This document shows positions 41,527 to 52,036 of a stretch of DNA of 64,000 nucleotides, one piece after another. A program made the position numbers and the translations under genes. Below the pieces are notes generated by a model, which had not been told where the DNA came from, did not search any database, and saw nothing but the letters and a program-made list of their open reading frames with translations. Positions within the stretch are counted from its first letter, which is position 1. Each line of letters begins with the position of its first letter. Source of the DNA: Adineta ricciae (taxonomy: Eukaryota > Rotifera > Eurotatoria > Adinetida > Adinetidae); NCBI GenBank assembly GCA_905250025.1, contig CAJNOJ010000252.1, positions 62,001 to 126,000 on the forward strand, written 5' to 3'.

Positions 41527-42749
41527 ATGAAGAACATACTTTTTCTATTCATCATTTTCATTGTTTTGTGTCTCACATTTTCTTCCACCCTTTCAACCTC
41601 AACGTTAGACCAGTCGTGGAAATTATTCAAAAATCGACACAATAGGCAATACAATTCACTCGATGAAGAACAACGTCGGTAAGAATATAAGACGTGCCAA
41701 TGTATTCCACCATCTACCTTCTCTCTCTCTTCAGACGAAATATCTGGGAAGAAAACGTTCAAATGATCCAAAAACACAACTTAGAAGCTGATCTAGGTGT
41801 TCACACATTCACGATGAAAGTCAATCAATTTGCTGATCTAGTTCGTCTTTGGCATTTTTCTTCTCCGATATGTGATTAATTTCATTCTAGACACATGAAG
41901 AGTTTATCAAGCAAATGACAGGATTGCGAATCAATTCGGAAACGAAACCAAGTCAAAAAGTTCACATTTCATCAAATAGAAAACTCCCAACAACTGTTGG
42001 TAAGAGAATGAGCGTCTTGATTTCGAAACAACTCTTCTATATTATGGTGAATAGATTGGCGTAAAAACGGATATGTGACACCTGTCAAAGATCAAAAACA
42101 ATGTGGATCATGTTGGGCATTTTCAACTACCGGTACTCTCGAAGGTCAAGTAGCTAAGAAGACTCAAAAACTCATTGCATTGTCTGAACAGCAACTTGTC
42201 GATTGTACAACAGATTACGGAAATATGGGTTGCAATGGCGGTTTGATGGATAATTCATATAAATACTTGTTAGATCATCATGGTATTGAGTCAAATGCAA
42301 GTTATCCATATACAGGCGTATTTGGAGAATGTCGATACAATCCTAAAGATGTTGTAGCTAATGTGACTGTAAGTTATATTTTCCATGAATTCTAATGAAC
42401 AATCGCTCTACTTCTGTTGCAGAGTTACGTTGATATCAAGGCTGGATCAGAAGCTGATCTTGAAGATGCTCTTGCTACCGTTGGGCCAATAGCAGTTGCA
42501 ATGGATGCAAGTCATTCGTCATTTCAGTTTTATACATCAGGTGTTTATTCTGATCCAGAATGTTCGCCAACACTCATAGATTTTTCACTTTTGGCTGTTG
42601 GTTATGGAGTGACATCCGACAATCACGAATATTATATTTTGAAAAACCAATGGACTACGGAATGGGGTATGGAAGGTTATGTTTTAATGGCGCGAAACAA
42701 AAACAACCAATGTGGCATAGCATCGTTGGCTAGTTATGCATTGATTTAA
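41527..42749 (+). CDS. Cathepsin L-like protein, catalytic His replaced
   Basis: Five exons: 41527-41678, 41735-41840, 41891-41999, 42055-42368 and 42423-42749, with introns of 56, 50, 55 and 54 nt; the model closes at 335 residues. A signal peptide ([15 protein letters not shown]) is followed by an I29 inhibitor prodomain with ERFNIN-like spacing ([31 protein letters not shown]) and a papain-family domain. Cys142 in QCGSCWAFS and Asn302 in LKNQW are present. The usual catalytic His (family: LDHAVLAVGYG) is Phe281 in [12 protein letters not shown], and the NSWG motif is NQWT. It therefore looks like a secreted pseudo-peptidase. No stops or frameshifts, so it is probably expressed. Confidence 0.92.
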
Positions 42750-43109
42750 GAAGAATTTTTCTTTTTATCTGTTGAAAATAATATTAAAAAAAAGAAATGT
42801 AGCTTAAAGTGTTGTGACCGTGAATTGCTTTCAGAGCGTAGATGATTATATTCTGTTTGCTTGATTGTGCATAGAAACAACATATTACTGCGAGAAAAAC
42901 ATACTTTTGAAGCACAAAAAAGTCATCTTTCTGTTTGTTGTAAAAGTATTTGAAGAGAAAAAGTTCCAACTTGCTGTTTTCAATAATTGCGTTAGAAATT
43001 TGCATGAATTATACCTACATGAAATGCTATAAAAATACGTCGGAAAAAACCAATTGACCATTGATGTATATAATCAGCTCTTTTTCTGTGAGTGTCAACA
43101 AATCCAAAC
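42750..43109. other. Intergenic, promoter of next gene
   Basis: The minus-strand frame at 42784-43005 shows no family. A TATA-like TATATAATC near 43065 precedes the ATG at 43110. Confidence 0.45.
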
Positions 43110-44139
43110 ATGTTTATCCTCATTTTCGCATTGTACAGTTTGTCGTTTACTCATGTCATCGGAAGCAGTCATAATTGTACAGGTACAAGCACTCTGATTA
43201 CCTTTGACGACTTACCAACGATAACTGTCTCGACCTTGATATCGAATGGCTATTTTGGATTGAGTTGGTCGAACGCATATTACGATGCTGCTTCCAGAAA
43301 TGTACCAGGAAGCGGATATTATACGGCACTCTCAAGTGGTTCATATATAACCCTCAATGGTTTTGGAAATCCTATGGCTATTGCATCGACAACACCCAAC
43401 ACTTTTAATATTAGTTCATTTATAGCAGCTGCTGCATGGAACGATAATTTGAATTTGGCAATAAGCGGAAAACGAAATGGAACAACGGTTTATCAACAAA
43501 CTGTCACTTTACAAGTAACGAACTCGACATGGGTGTCTCTGAATTGGACTTATATCGACACAGTTACGTTTACAACATCAGGAGGAACCGTGAACTCTTT
43601 GTTCGCAGGCACTTACAGTGGATCGCAGTTTGCAATGGATGACTTATGTGTAGATATGTATGTAGCAATTCAATCTTTCTAGTCGCTAAACTCATTCCCT
43701 GATCACATCACAGCTATAACATTAAGTCACCAATAATTTTTGCTTTCGGTTTTTTTAGAAATTCATTTTACACGAGTACAACATCGGTGTATGGAACTTC
43801 CACAACACGCTCTGGATCCGGAGGCGGTGGCAATGGCGACGGAGATGGGGGAGATGGTGGTGGTAAGAATCGATATGATTTATACAAATTTCAATTAAGT
43901 AGCTTGCGAAACGAATTTTAACTTTAGACGGCCTCGATCTCGAGCTTGAACTTGAGCTTGGTAAGAAACCCAAAGCGACCATCACCATAGGGGGTCTGCC
44001 TGTTGCAGTATTCGCAGGAACAATGGCTGCAGTCGTTGTTGCACTTATCATCTTTGCATTTCTTCTCTGGTGTTTCATCAGTTCAAAATGTTGCACGCAA
44101 AAGCCGCATTGTCGCGGATGTGGAGGAGGCGGGTGTTAA
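43110..44139 (+). CDS. Type I membrane protein, beta-sandwich ectodomain
   Basis: Three exons, 43110-43657, 43759-43862 and 43928-44139, with introns of 101 and 65 nt; the model closes at 287 residues. Residues 1-20 are a signal peptide (FILIFALYSLSFTHV). Residues about 25-180 form a beta-rich domain with FDDLPTITV, NGYFGLSWSNAYYD, SLNWTYIDTVTF and FAMDDLCVD, resembling secreted jelly-roll modules seen in fungi and bacteria. A Gly/Asp linker and an acidic repeat (LDLELELG) lead to one transmembrane helix (VAVFAGTMAAVVVALIIFAF) and a short Cys-rich tail (SSKCCTQ, HCRGCGGGGC). Without the splices the ectodomain alone would end at 43682. Function unknown; possibly a cell-surface lectin or adhesion protein. 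Confidence 0.8.
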
Positions 44140-44290
44140 AGTAGTGAATACCAAGCCACCTTGTTGACGAACTCTGTTTTTTGTCTATTTCAAATTTATT
44201 ATTTTGCAAGAAATCCTGGCACTGATGATCGTGAATAATTTTAAGAAAATAATTCAATAAAAATTTGTTCTTTCTTTTTCTAACATAAAA
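44140..44290. terminator. Convergent 3' ends
   Basis: Short convergent spacer with an AATAAA-like signal (TCAATAAAAATTTG near 44255) for the plus-strand gene. Confidence 0.4.
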
Positions 44291-44935
44291 TCAGGAAAGT
44301 TTACGAATAAATGAAAGATATGAGAGAAAATCTGTTCCCAATGGAGAATCCGGTGTTGCTTCATAAATTGTATCTTCGATCGATTCAATTTTCCAGCCAT
44401 TCTCGGGCGAGAACAAGTCTTCTAAATCAGCCTTCTTAATTCGACGTGGTCGAGTTTCTCTCGTTTCCTTTTCACAGCAACAGATTTGAATGTAGAGTCC
44501 ATTTGGTTTTATTAGTTTTTTCAAATTCTTTATATACGTCAGACGGTCTTCATTGTTAAAAGCATGAAATATAGCTGCATCAAGTATAAGATCATATCCA
44601 TTTGGTTTCAAGTTCGTTTTTGAAACATCTTCGAGCATATTGACAACTTCAAATTGAATCTTCACCTGATTCTCTTCCGCCTTCTGACGAGCAACTTCAA
44701 TTGCTTTTTCCACCATATCAATCGCTGTTATATGAACATCATTGGTATGTTGGGCGATATAAATTGCGTTGTCAGCAATTCCACAGCCAATATCCAGTAA
44801 TTCACCATGAAAAACATTTCGTTGGACAAGATCAAGAACGACTTTTTGCGGTCGCTTTATTTCCCATATGGCAGTACCAGTTCCCGACATACGGAAAAAA
44901 ACTTCTTGAGGTGGTGCCTCATCATTATTTGTCAT
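44291..44935 (-). CDS. SAM-dependent methyltransferase (class I)
   Basis: Single exon, 214 residues from the ATG at 44935. Motif I is LLDIGCGIADNAIYIA. The acidic residue after strand 2 is in ITAIDMVEKAIEVA, motif II is in YDLILDAAIFHAF, and post-motif LKKLIKPNGLYIQICC follows. This is a class I Rossmann methyltransferase close in pattern to thiopurine/UbiE-type small-molecule methyltransferases. The substrate is not predictable. The frame stays open upstream to 45091, but the MTNNDEAPP start fits the family's usual length. No signal peptide. Confidence 0.88.
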   Translation of the reverse strand: MTNNDEAPPQEVFFRMSGTGTAIWEIKRPQKVVLDLVQRNVFHGELLDIGCGIADNAIYIAQHTNDVHITAIDMVEKAIEVARQKAEENQVKIQFEVVNMLEDVSKTNLKPNGYDLILDAAIFHAFNNEDRLTYIKNLKKLIKPNGLYIQICCCEKETRETRPRRIKKADLEDLFSPENGWKIESIEDTIYEATPDSPLGTDFLSYLSFIRKLS

Positions 44936-45304
44936 TTCGAATAGTATTTTAGAACGAAACACAAGCAGAAAGAATTTACTTATACACTTCACAAACATAG
45001 AAGGTAAACTGCTGACACATCTGAACGAAAAACATTCGTATACATAGATGGCGTAAGATTCTATTAGGGATTCGTCGAAGTTTTTCCTCAATAATTTCTT
45101 TCGAAAATAACTTGAGCGACTGATAGAAAATTCCTTATAATTAAAAGATTTTCATTTTTTATTGTATGAGAAAAGGACAACAATGGAGATCCATCTTCGG
45201 AAACTTACATTTCCTAGGTAAATTATTACAATGTAACAGAAGCAATTATCCAAAGACCACTGTTAATATTTATATCATATATTCTCTTTCGAACTGACAA
45301 GTTC
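44936..45304. other. Intergenic
   Basis: Spacer between two minus-strand genes. No feature recognised beyond the open upstream frame of the methyltransferase. Confidence 0.4.
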
Positions 45305-46082
45305 TTATATGCTCAATGGTTGACCGCATCGTGAACAGAATTTTGCTATTTGATTCTGTCGTGGTGCTCCACATTGTGAGCAAAACTGTGCAGTAGAAGG
45401 AAATACCTGATTTCTCTGTGCAAAAGTTGGCGCTGGCTGAAGTGACATTTGATTTGAAGGTTGTGCAGTTTCTGAAGGACCAGTAGCTCCAATCATAATC
45501 ACTAACTAAACAGTAACACCAACAAATTCTATAAATAGATTCGAGAACGAAGGCATCGCGCTCACTGTATGAATTCGTCTACTCGATCGTTTGCCTTTAT
45601 AGCCTGCCACTACCACTGTTGTTGTGTCTAGTCGCCATGCACACGGTACTGGCAATCGGTTACAATATTTTTCCGATTCTTTTGCAACTGCTTTTCGCAT
45701 TCGACTAGTTTGTATTGCTTGCATGACGCACACTCCACCGATTATAGCAACCAAGCCAAAACCTAATATTCCTCCACCGATAGCAAGAAATAATACAGAT
45801 AGATTTGCAGCCGAGTCACTCGACATTGTAGCACCGACAATCAGTAATGCACCTCCGCCTAACACACATAGGAATGGCAATAACACACAGATGATCAGCA
45901 AAGGGATCGAGATGACCGATTTATTAACATTATCAAGTGATTCTTGAAATTCATCTGGATTGATGATTCCATTGAGTTGATTTGGATAAGATGTGTCAAA
46001 TCTTGTATCGCAGCATCCATCTAGGATCGTAAAATCAAATTAGAAACCAAAGTCAAGCGTAACTGAACATACTTGATACCAT
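45305..46082 (-). CDS. Two-TM membrane protein with C-terminal zinc ribbon
   Basis: Minus-strand exons 46082-46073 (only ten bases: ATG plus two codons and one base), 46020-45566 and 45505-45305, with introns of 52 and 60 nt; the model closes at 221 residues. Two adjacent hydrophobic helices (ICVLLPFLCVLGGGALLIV and LAIGGGILGFGLVAIIGGV) are followed by a basic stretch, a Gln/Pro-rich linker and a zinc ribbon with CSQC...CSRC. An in-frame TAG at 45506-45508 looks like a nonsense codon but is the last part of the second intron (GTGAGC...CTGTTTAG). Membrane location and zinc binding are inference; function unknown. Confidence 0.78.
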
Positions 46083-47639
46083 GGAAATATAAATCGAACG
46101 TGAGTTTCTAGCGTTGCCAATCATCTTTGCGACAGAGAATATAAGTTTTTACTTTTTGCCTGTTTGCCTTATATATCCAACAAAAAAAATGTACTCTCAG
46201 TTTCATTCTATCAAACTCACGTCATCACAACAACGAAGACAAACAGAACGAGAAGAAACACTGACGTCCGCTTATGAGAAAACGATGGCGTTTATATGAA
46301 TTCTACCGCTGCATAACATACCTCAATCTATCGCAGATTGTCAAACCTTCACATGACTTGTGCGAAGAGATTTTCTTTTATATATATCAATCGATAGAGG
46401 CCTCAAAAGCTAGTTATATTCATATTCATTCTGTTTAGTTTTTACTCCCGTTTGTTCTCTTGACATAAACTCAGAGAAAAACACCGTCTGACGTAATGTC
46501 GATTGTTTATATTGTTCTATAAGTAGGTTTTTTTGAACGGAGAAAAACTTTATTCTTTGATAAACAAAAAAAATTTTTACTTGACTATTTTTTCAAAAAC
46601 TCGCCATGTTATTTTGTATGTTCATTCGAATGTAAGAGTTAATTATTTGATCACTTTATTCCCAAATTAATGCCTTGTTTAATAACCCAAGATACGCGTT
46701 TGAGAAATTCTTTACAATTCTTCGACCGGGGTAGATGTACGTCAGTTACTAAATGGGTAATCGAGGGATTAGTTTGCAAACGAGAGACGGAATAAAAATG
46801 AATATGAGATAGAAACTGTAGAATGTAATTGGATTGTCTTCATTATTTTTTCCAATATGAAATTGTTGCGTACATATTATTCGGCTAGACATATAAAGTA
46901 ATCCACTGGAGATCATCGATATTATTAACAGTGTTCCAATAATGAATTTAGTTAGAGTCATGTCTTTAATCGAAGCAGACCGCTGACAAAGCAACAAATT
47001 ATTTATATATGTGCGCATAGAAGATAAAACGACCCGTTCTCGAGTCAAGAACACCGTTCGACGAGTATGCTGATAACAATCGAAACTTCAGTCCATACGC
47101 AAAAGAAGCTTGATTCGTTTTAGCATATCTAACCTTGTATTAGTCAGTCTGGACGATTATAATTCGAACTTTGGAGAAATATTCATTTGTACAACTATAT
47201 TTCACAGGCAGCTGTCGGAGCTTTTATTGTTGTTAAGCAAGTAAAACTAAAATGTTTTCATATGTTATCTTTTCTATCGACACAACGACACGTAACAATG
47301 ATTGACTACTCTTAAAAGTACATATCTTCAAAACAGTAAATGACACGCAATGTATTCCATCTCACGCGCGCTCATTACAATTTCAAGACACAGATAGATA
47401 GATTCTCAATGTTTCATATCAGCAACACCAACACTTTCATCGTACACCGGTTTTTCTCATTTGCCACACTAGAATTATTAATATCGAGCAAATCTGCTTC
47501 ATGACGTCAAGTAATCTAAATTTCAGCATAGGGTTCACACCACTGTCGTCACTATGTAGATCCAGCGGTTCCTTTCTTCGGTGCACGTTCGTTAAAGTGT
47601 CTGTCTGTCAGATGTCGACGTGATACTTCACTCTTCGAT
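46083..47639. other. Intergenic with one hydrophobic frame
   Basis: About 1.5 kb. The minus-strand frame at 46749-47054 contains a hydrophobic helix (TKFIIGTLLIISMISSGLLYM) and could be a receptor fragment, but nothing confirms it. No other feature seen. Confidence 0.45.
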
Positions 47640-48250
47640 CATCAGATTATTCAGCATGCTGTGATGTTGAATCAAGATAGAATTGCAATCCATTGTTCGC
47701 TGAAAATAATTTCATTTATACTCGTATTGAGATGTATTTCGTAGTTATTTAATGGACCGGAGAGTATGGCATTACACTGAGTTGTGCTACGAATCAGAGT
47801 GAGAGACAAAAGAAAACTGTTGATGGTTGATGACTGAAACTGATCAATCAGTGCTCAAAAGAGACCTTCAGATGTAATTGATGTAGTGACACACTGATAA
47901 GAATAGAACTGTTGTAAACCGCCAGTGATTGTTGCATCTGCGGCCTTACATAAGGTCTGTAAAACCTGTAACGATAAAGCTATACTATATACTTGACGAA
48001 CAGTGTACTGGATGTCGATGAACTTCACATAGCGGATTGATATCTGAACGCATGAACATGTGAGAACTTGTGCATATTGGGCAAGTGTTGGCGTTTGGAT
48101 AGTGCACGTTTTTGTGATGTGCATGAGACGAAGGATTGTAACTTTGATTATTGAATCTGGATAAATGACCAACGAAAGATACAACAATAAGTTGTGAAGA
48201 ACGTCTTTGTATGTAACATGAAAAGAAGGTTTTTTGACAAACTTTACAAC
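47640..48250 (-). pseudogene. Bdelloid membrane-protein family, fragment C
   Basis: The minus-strand frame includes TKTCTIQTPTLAQYAQVLTC and SCVQISIRYVKFIDIQYTVR, then LQVLQTLCKAADATITGGLQ, a TGA at about 47855, and continuation ALIDQFQSSTINSFLLSLTL and STTQCNAILSGP. The order and motifs equal the N-terminal extracellular region of the remnants at 23060-25110. The transmembrane start and the cysteine-rich C-terminal half are missing. A broken fragment. Confidence 0.55.
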
Positions 48251-48494
48251 TTAAATGCCTATTCGACAGAACTCTGCAGCAGTATCCACCTCCAATTCTA
48301 AAAGAGAAGACGATATGAGGATGAATACGCTATACCAGTAGGTGTCAATCTTTATATGCAGTCCGCCAGGGATTTCTGATGTCGAAAGAAAGATTATTAA
48401 ACTGCCATTGTCTTATTTTTATTTATTGAAAACAATCGATTGAATATGACGCCTATGCAAATGTTTCTTTTGTGGATAGAGATCCTCTTGAAAC
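48251..48494. other. Intergenic
   Basis: No feature recognised. Confidence 0.4.
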
Positions 48495-49631
48495 TTAACA
48501 TTGAATATTCGGTTGGATACGCCTAGCTCGACCAGTGTTCGATTCCGTAATGAACATCAGATAATTGCTCATAATTTTAATATCGAAAATAGCTGAACTA
48601 GGTATTGTCCAACTCGCCAGTTTAGTTCCATTCTGATGGTAAATTAAAATTGTATCTGTTTCGAATGTAAACCAAAATCGATTGCATTCGTCAATTGTCA
48701 GACGTGCACTATTACCAAACACAGCGGACATTTTCAAAACAAATGTTTCATCCCATTCTTTGTGCGAACCATTCCTTCGAAATAAGTGAAGTGAATTGTT
48801 CGTGTTGGATGTGACATAAAAAACCGAATCATTCACTCGCCATATCCCATGTGGACATTTGAAGGCGGCGTTTTTTGAAAAAGAAATATTGTAAGAGATT
48901 GGAGAAATACTTGTCCGATTCAAAAATACAACTTTGTTACTTTCACAAGCTGTTACAACCATTGTTTCACCATCGTTTAAAAATATCATTCCACGAATGC
49001 CAGATACACCTGTGGAAATATTTGATAGTATTGATAATGTTTGACTATCAATGGCCATGATTATTCCAGCGATATTTGCAGTATAATAAACATTGTTGAA
49101 TAACACCACAGTCGTCTGTACTGGATTCAAGAATGATCTGTATGTAATTCGGGTTAGATTTTTTGAATTAAAACGTATGAAATAGTTCGTCGATTCTTCG
49201 ACTGTAACTAAATAACTGTTATTATCAATAATAGCATCACGAGGATTTGATACATTCGCTAATACAGCTTGGGATGCATTGAGTTTACTCAACAAAGAAT
49301 AAATGTCAGGCATACAACATTGAGAAGCATTAGGAAATCTTTGTTGGGGAAAATAAAGACGCGCATTTTGCACATATTCAATCCGGTAAGTTGATGGAAA
49401 AGTGTAAAATAATTGACAAGCATTACTGGGAAAGCAATTTAATGCTGGATAAGATAATGATGAAATGCACAGACATTGTGCACAAGTCATATTTGAGAGA
49501 AAAGTGCTGTTCGAAGAATAAGTTGGGCTTAGAATGACATTGTCGATATGAGGGAGTTCCATTGGTATCGTGAGATCGATTATAAGAAAGAAAGTAATGA
49601 GTAAAATAAATGTTTTAGAGAGCATTTTCAT
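48495..49631 (-). CDS. Secreted cysteine-rich protein with propeller-like domain
   Basis: Single minus-strand exon, 378 residues from the ATG at 49631. An ATG at 49652 lies only about 20 bases after a TATATAAA box (49671-49678) and is probably upstream of the transcript start. A signal peptide (FILLITFFLIIDLTI) is followed by a Cys-rich module (TCAQCLCISSLSYPALNCFP, CQLFYTFP, SQCCMPDI). The rest repeats a pattern of short strands (YYTANIAGIIMAIDSQ, RGMIFLNDGETMVVTA, GIWRVNDSVFYVTSNTN) typical of an NHL/SMP-30-like beta-propeller. It has many N-glycosylation sites (NxS/T). I recall the combination as a bdelloid-expanded secreted family. Function unknown. Confidence 0.78.
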   Translation of the reverse strand: MKMLSKTFILLITFFLIIDLTIPMELPHIDNVILSPTYSSNSTFLSNMTCAQCLCISSLSYPALNCFPSNACQLFYTFPSTYRIEYVQNARLYFPQQRFPNASQCCMPDIYSLLSKLNASQAVLANVSNPRDAIIDNNSYLVTVEESTNYFIRFNSKNLTRITYRSFLNPVQTTVVLFNNVYYTANIAGIIMAIDSQTLSILSNISTGVSGIRGMIFLNDGETMVVTACESNKVVFLNRTSISPISYNISFSKNAAFKCPHGIWRVNDSVFYVTSNTNNSLHLFRRNGSHKEWDETFVLKMSAVFGNSARLTIDECNRFWFTFETDTILIYHQNGTKLASWTIPSSAIFDIKIMSNYLMFITESNTGRARRIQPNIQC

Positions 49632-49831
49632 AATTTTATTGGTATGAAACATTGCAGACTGCGCAATAGTTTTATATATACAAGAATATCAAAACTTGCC
49701 GTGAGTGTCATTTTGTTTGCTGTTTAAAAAAGAGAGGAAATGAGATTTCTCGATTATTTCAACAAGTCATGACAAATCACTCTTATACAGTCTGAAAGGT
49801 TGAAGTAAAATTATTTATCGGCCAATATCAT

Positions 49832-50681
49832 TCAGACAAGATTCCAGCTCACTCCAACGTTCGATAAATTTCCAGATGAAGTGATATGATCAAGATAAAT
49901 CCAAAAACTGACATTATAATAATCGTAAAAAGTAGAAGTATATAATGATTGGGAGATCCAAGTTATATTAGTTCTACAAGCGTCATAATAAGATCTATTG
50001 GAGGAATGGTATTGAGTGCTACTTAATCCAGATTGATCGTAACAGGAACTGGGATGTCCTGTTGACCATCTGTAAAGTGGTGGTGAACCTTCAAAATTTC
50101 CATTAGTTATGAGTTCTGTTGATGTTGAAGTTCGTAGAGATACATCATCCAAATACCAGATATAGTTCATGTCTGTTAGAAGTCTAATTGTGAGTGTTAT
50201 ATTGTACAGAGAGAACCTGTGATAATATGATGTACAGAATGTCCAAATATTTGCATAGAACCGAGCACTGGAACAAGAACTTTCTAGAGGACTTTGTGTC
50301 GTTATCGCTGAAGTATAATGAAAGTATTTTTTGAAAGTTTCTATGTGTTATAGAGTTAGGCTTACCAGTCTGTGTTGTAACTTGTTTGAATGGAAATTGT
50401 TGGAAGGAGAAAGTTGTATTAATCGCGTCCTTTAATCCAATATCATTTGAAGAATAATTCGAAATTAATTGACATGTTTTGTTCATAATCATACAATTCC
50501 ATCCGGCAGCTGATAACATCAAAGCAGTGCACGTGCATTCGTTGCATGTCAAGATCGGATAGATTTTAGTGAAATTCCATGCGTGAAATGTTGCATTAGC
50601 AATAGAGCCAATCCGGATGGCATGAAGTGTTTTACTTGTAATGAATAATACGAATAAAGATCGGTGATTGAGAGATTTCAT
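49832..50681 (-). CDS. Secreted cysteine-rich protein, bdelloid family
   Basis: Minus-strand exons 50681-50366 and 50283-49832 with an 82-nt intron (GTAAGC...CCTCTAG); the model closes at 255 residues. The N-terminal module is Cys-rich (ILTCNECTCTALML, GWNCMIMNKTCQLIS), similar in spacing to that of the neighbouring gene at 48495. The C-terminal half (WYLDDVSLRTSTST, NGNFEGSPPLYRWS, RSYYDACRTNITWISQSLY, YYNVSFWIYLDHI) is a carbohydrate-binding-like beta-sandwich of the kind that binds glycans. The frame extends upstream to 50774, so a longer signal-bearing N-terminus is possible. Reading through the intron would end at 50184. Function unknown. Confidence 0.7.
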
Positions 50682-51063
50682 TGTCAAGCAACAAGGCTGT
50701 ATTGACAATATGAGTGAAAAAGTAGAAGAAAAATAGACCAATGTAAACATGAAAGAAAATAAATTGAATCTCAAAGAAGTAGAATAATTACCATTTCACT
50801 ATTAACATTTCCTTTGATAAGACGAAGTAAATAAATTTATAAAAGTTTTACTAAACAACACATAAATACACTCTTTAGATGTCTTGTAATTCAATACACA
50901 TAGGACAATCATGTTCTCAATAGAAGATATTGAACATTTCTTTGATCTTTAGTTAACTTTTATATGCTCGAATATGTTAATTCTTTTTCCTAAAATGTCG
51001 TTAACTTTTGAGCAATTCAAGCAAGAAGAAAACGCCAGGAAAGCTTGTATTTTACTTAATAAT
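50682..51063. other. Intergenic
   Basis: Spacer with the possible longer N-terminus of the preceding gene and its promoter. Nothing else recognised. Confidence 0.4.
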
Positions 51064-52036
51064 TTAAAATGCGACAATTGGGAGTGGATCGATTTGATTG
51101 GCTCGTTGCCAAAACAATAACTTTGCTTTCATTGTGCGACGAAAACGATTTGATGAAATGAAGAATATGTAGAAACTTCCCTAGAAAACAAATATCGATT
51201 AAATACACATCATTTGCTTAATAAATGAAAGAACATACACAATAATAAAAATAGCACAATATACTAACAAAAGATAACACAAAATTTTCATTTCTTAATT
51301 GATATGCATCCTTTTTCATTGATGATGTTATTAATATATAACTTGTAGTAATGCCGTATGGGGTTATAGTAATAAAAACGAGTAAAACTTGATATAAAGT
51401 CATTTTAACTAATTGCCGATCAACAGAGGCTCTGATAAAGTGAATATTTCGATAAGTTAAATATCCGCATATAATCATAATTATTGTTGGACCAATACTA
51501 GTTAAACTAAGAGAATAGACAGTAATATATACAGAGTATACTGTATTTGTAACTACACATGTATTGGAATTTGAAGAAATCGCGAAAAATACAAGACGAG
51601 GTATGCCATGAAGACAGCAAATAATAATCAAAATGAAAACGATTCGGTGAGTCCATTTAATATTACTTAAACGACGTAGAGAAGCTTTTCGTGATGTAAC
51701 GAGAAACTGATCGATTGAAGTTAAACATGCACATGTAAATGAAAAAAGACCAAACACAGCAATGAAATATTGTCGTGCTCGGCACCAATGCACTGACGTT
51801 TGAGTCAAATCAAAATTAAAACCAATACTTACCACACGAGATATAAGATTAATACCAATGAATAGAATATTGTCGACTGAATTAGCAAGAAAATAAAACG
51901 CACACGGAGTTCGACGGTATGCTGAAGTACTTGAAAATATCAAAATATTTAAACCATTGCCGATTACACCGATGATTAACAGAAATATTCCAAGATAAAT
52001 TGTCAGTTGTTGATTAATATACGATAAGGACATCAT
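51064..52036 (-). CDS. Rhodopsin-type 7TM receptor
   Basis: Minus-strand exons 52036-51239 and 51180-51064 with a 58-nt intron (GTATGT...TTTCTAG); the model closes at 304 residues. Helices: TIYLGIFLLIIGVIGNGLNI (TM1 with the conserved GN), TPCAFYFLANSVDNILFI, FGLFSFTCACLTSIDQFLV (a DRY-like position replaced by DQF), VFILIIICCLHGIPRLVFF, ITVYSLSLTSIGPTIIMII, VLLVFITITPYGITTSYIL and SFVSILCYFYYC. The splice restores the usual family ending, GSFYIFFISSNRFRRTM. Without it the protein would stop inside TM7. A bdelloid-expanded GPCR family; ligand unknown. Confidence 0.88.

Noticed and set aside
45506..45508. In-frame TAG between the membrane part and the zinc ribbon as a nonsense mutation
   Set aside because: It is the end of a 60-nt intron (GTGAGC...GTTTAG) whose removal keeps the frame.
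46749..47054. 101-codon hydrophobic minus-strand frame as a receptor gene
   Set aside because: Only one helix is clear, with no family motif and no neighbouring exons.
51218..51238. Stop inside TM7 of the receptor at 51218
   Set aside because: A 58-nt intron joins to the usual C-terminal tail in phase.
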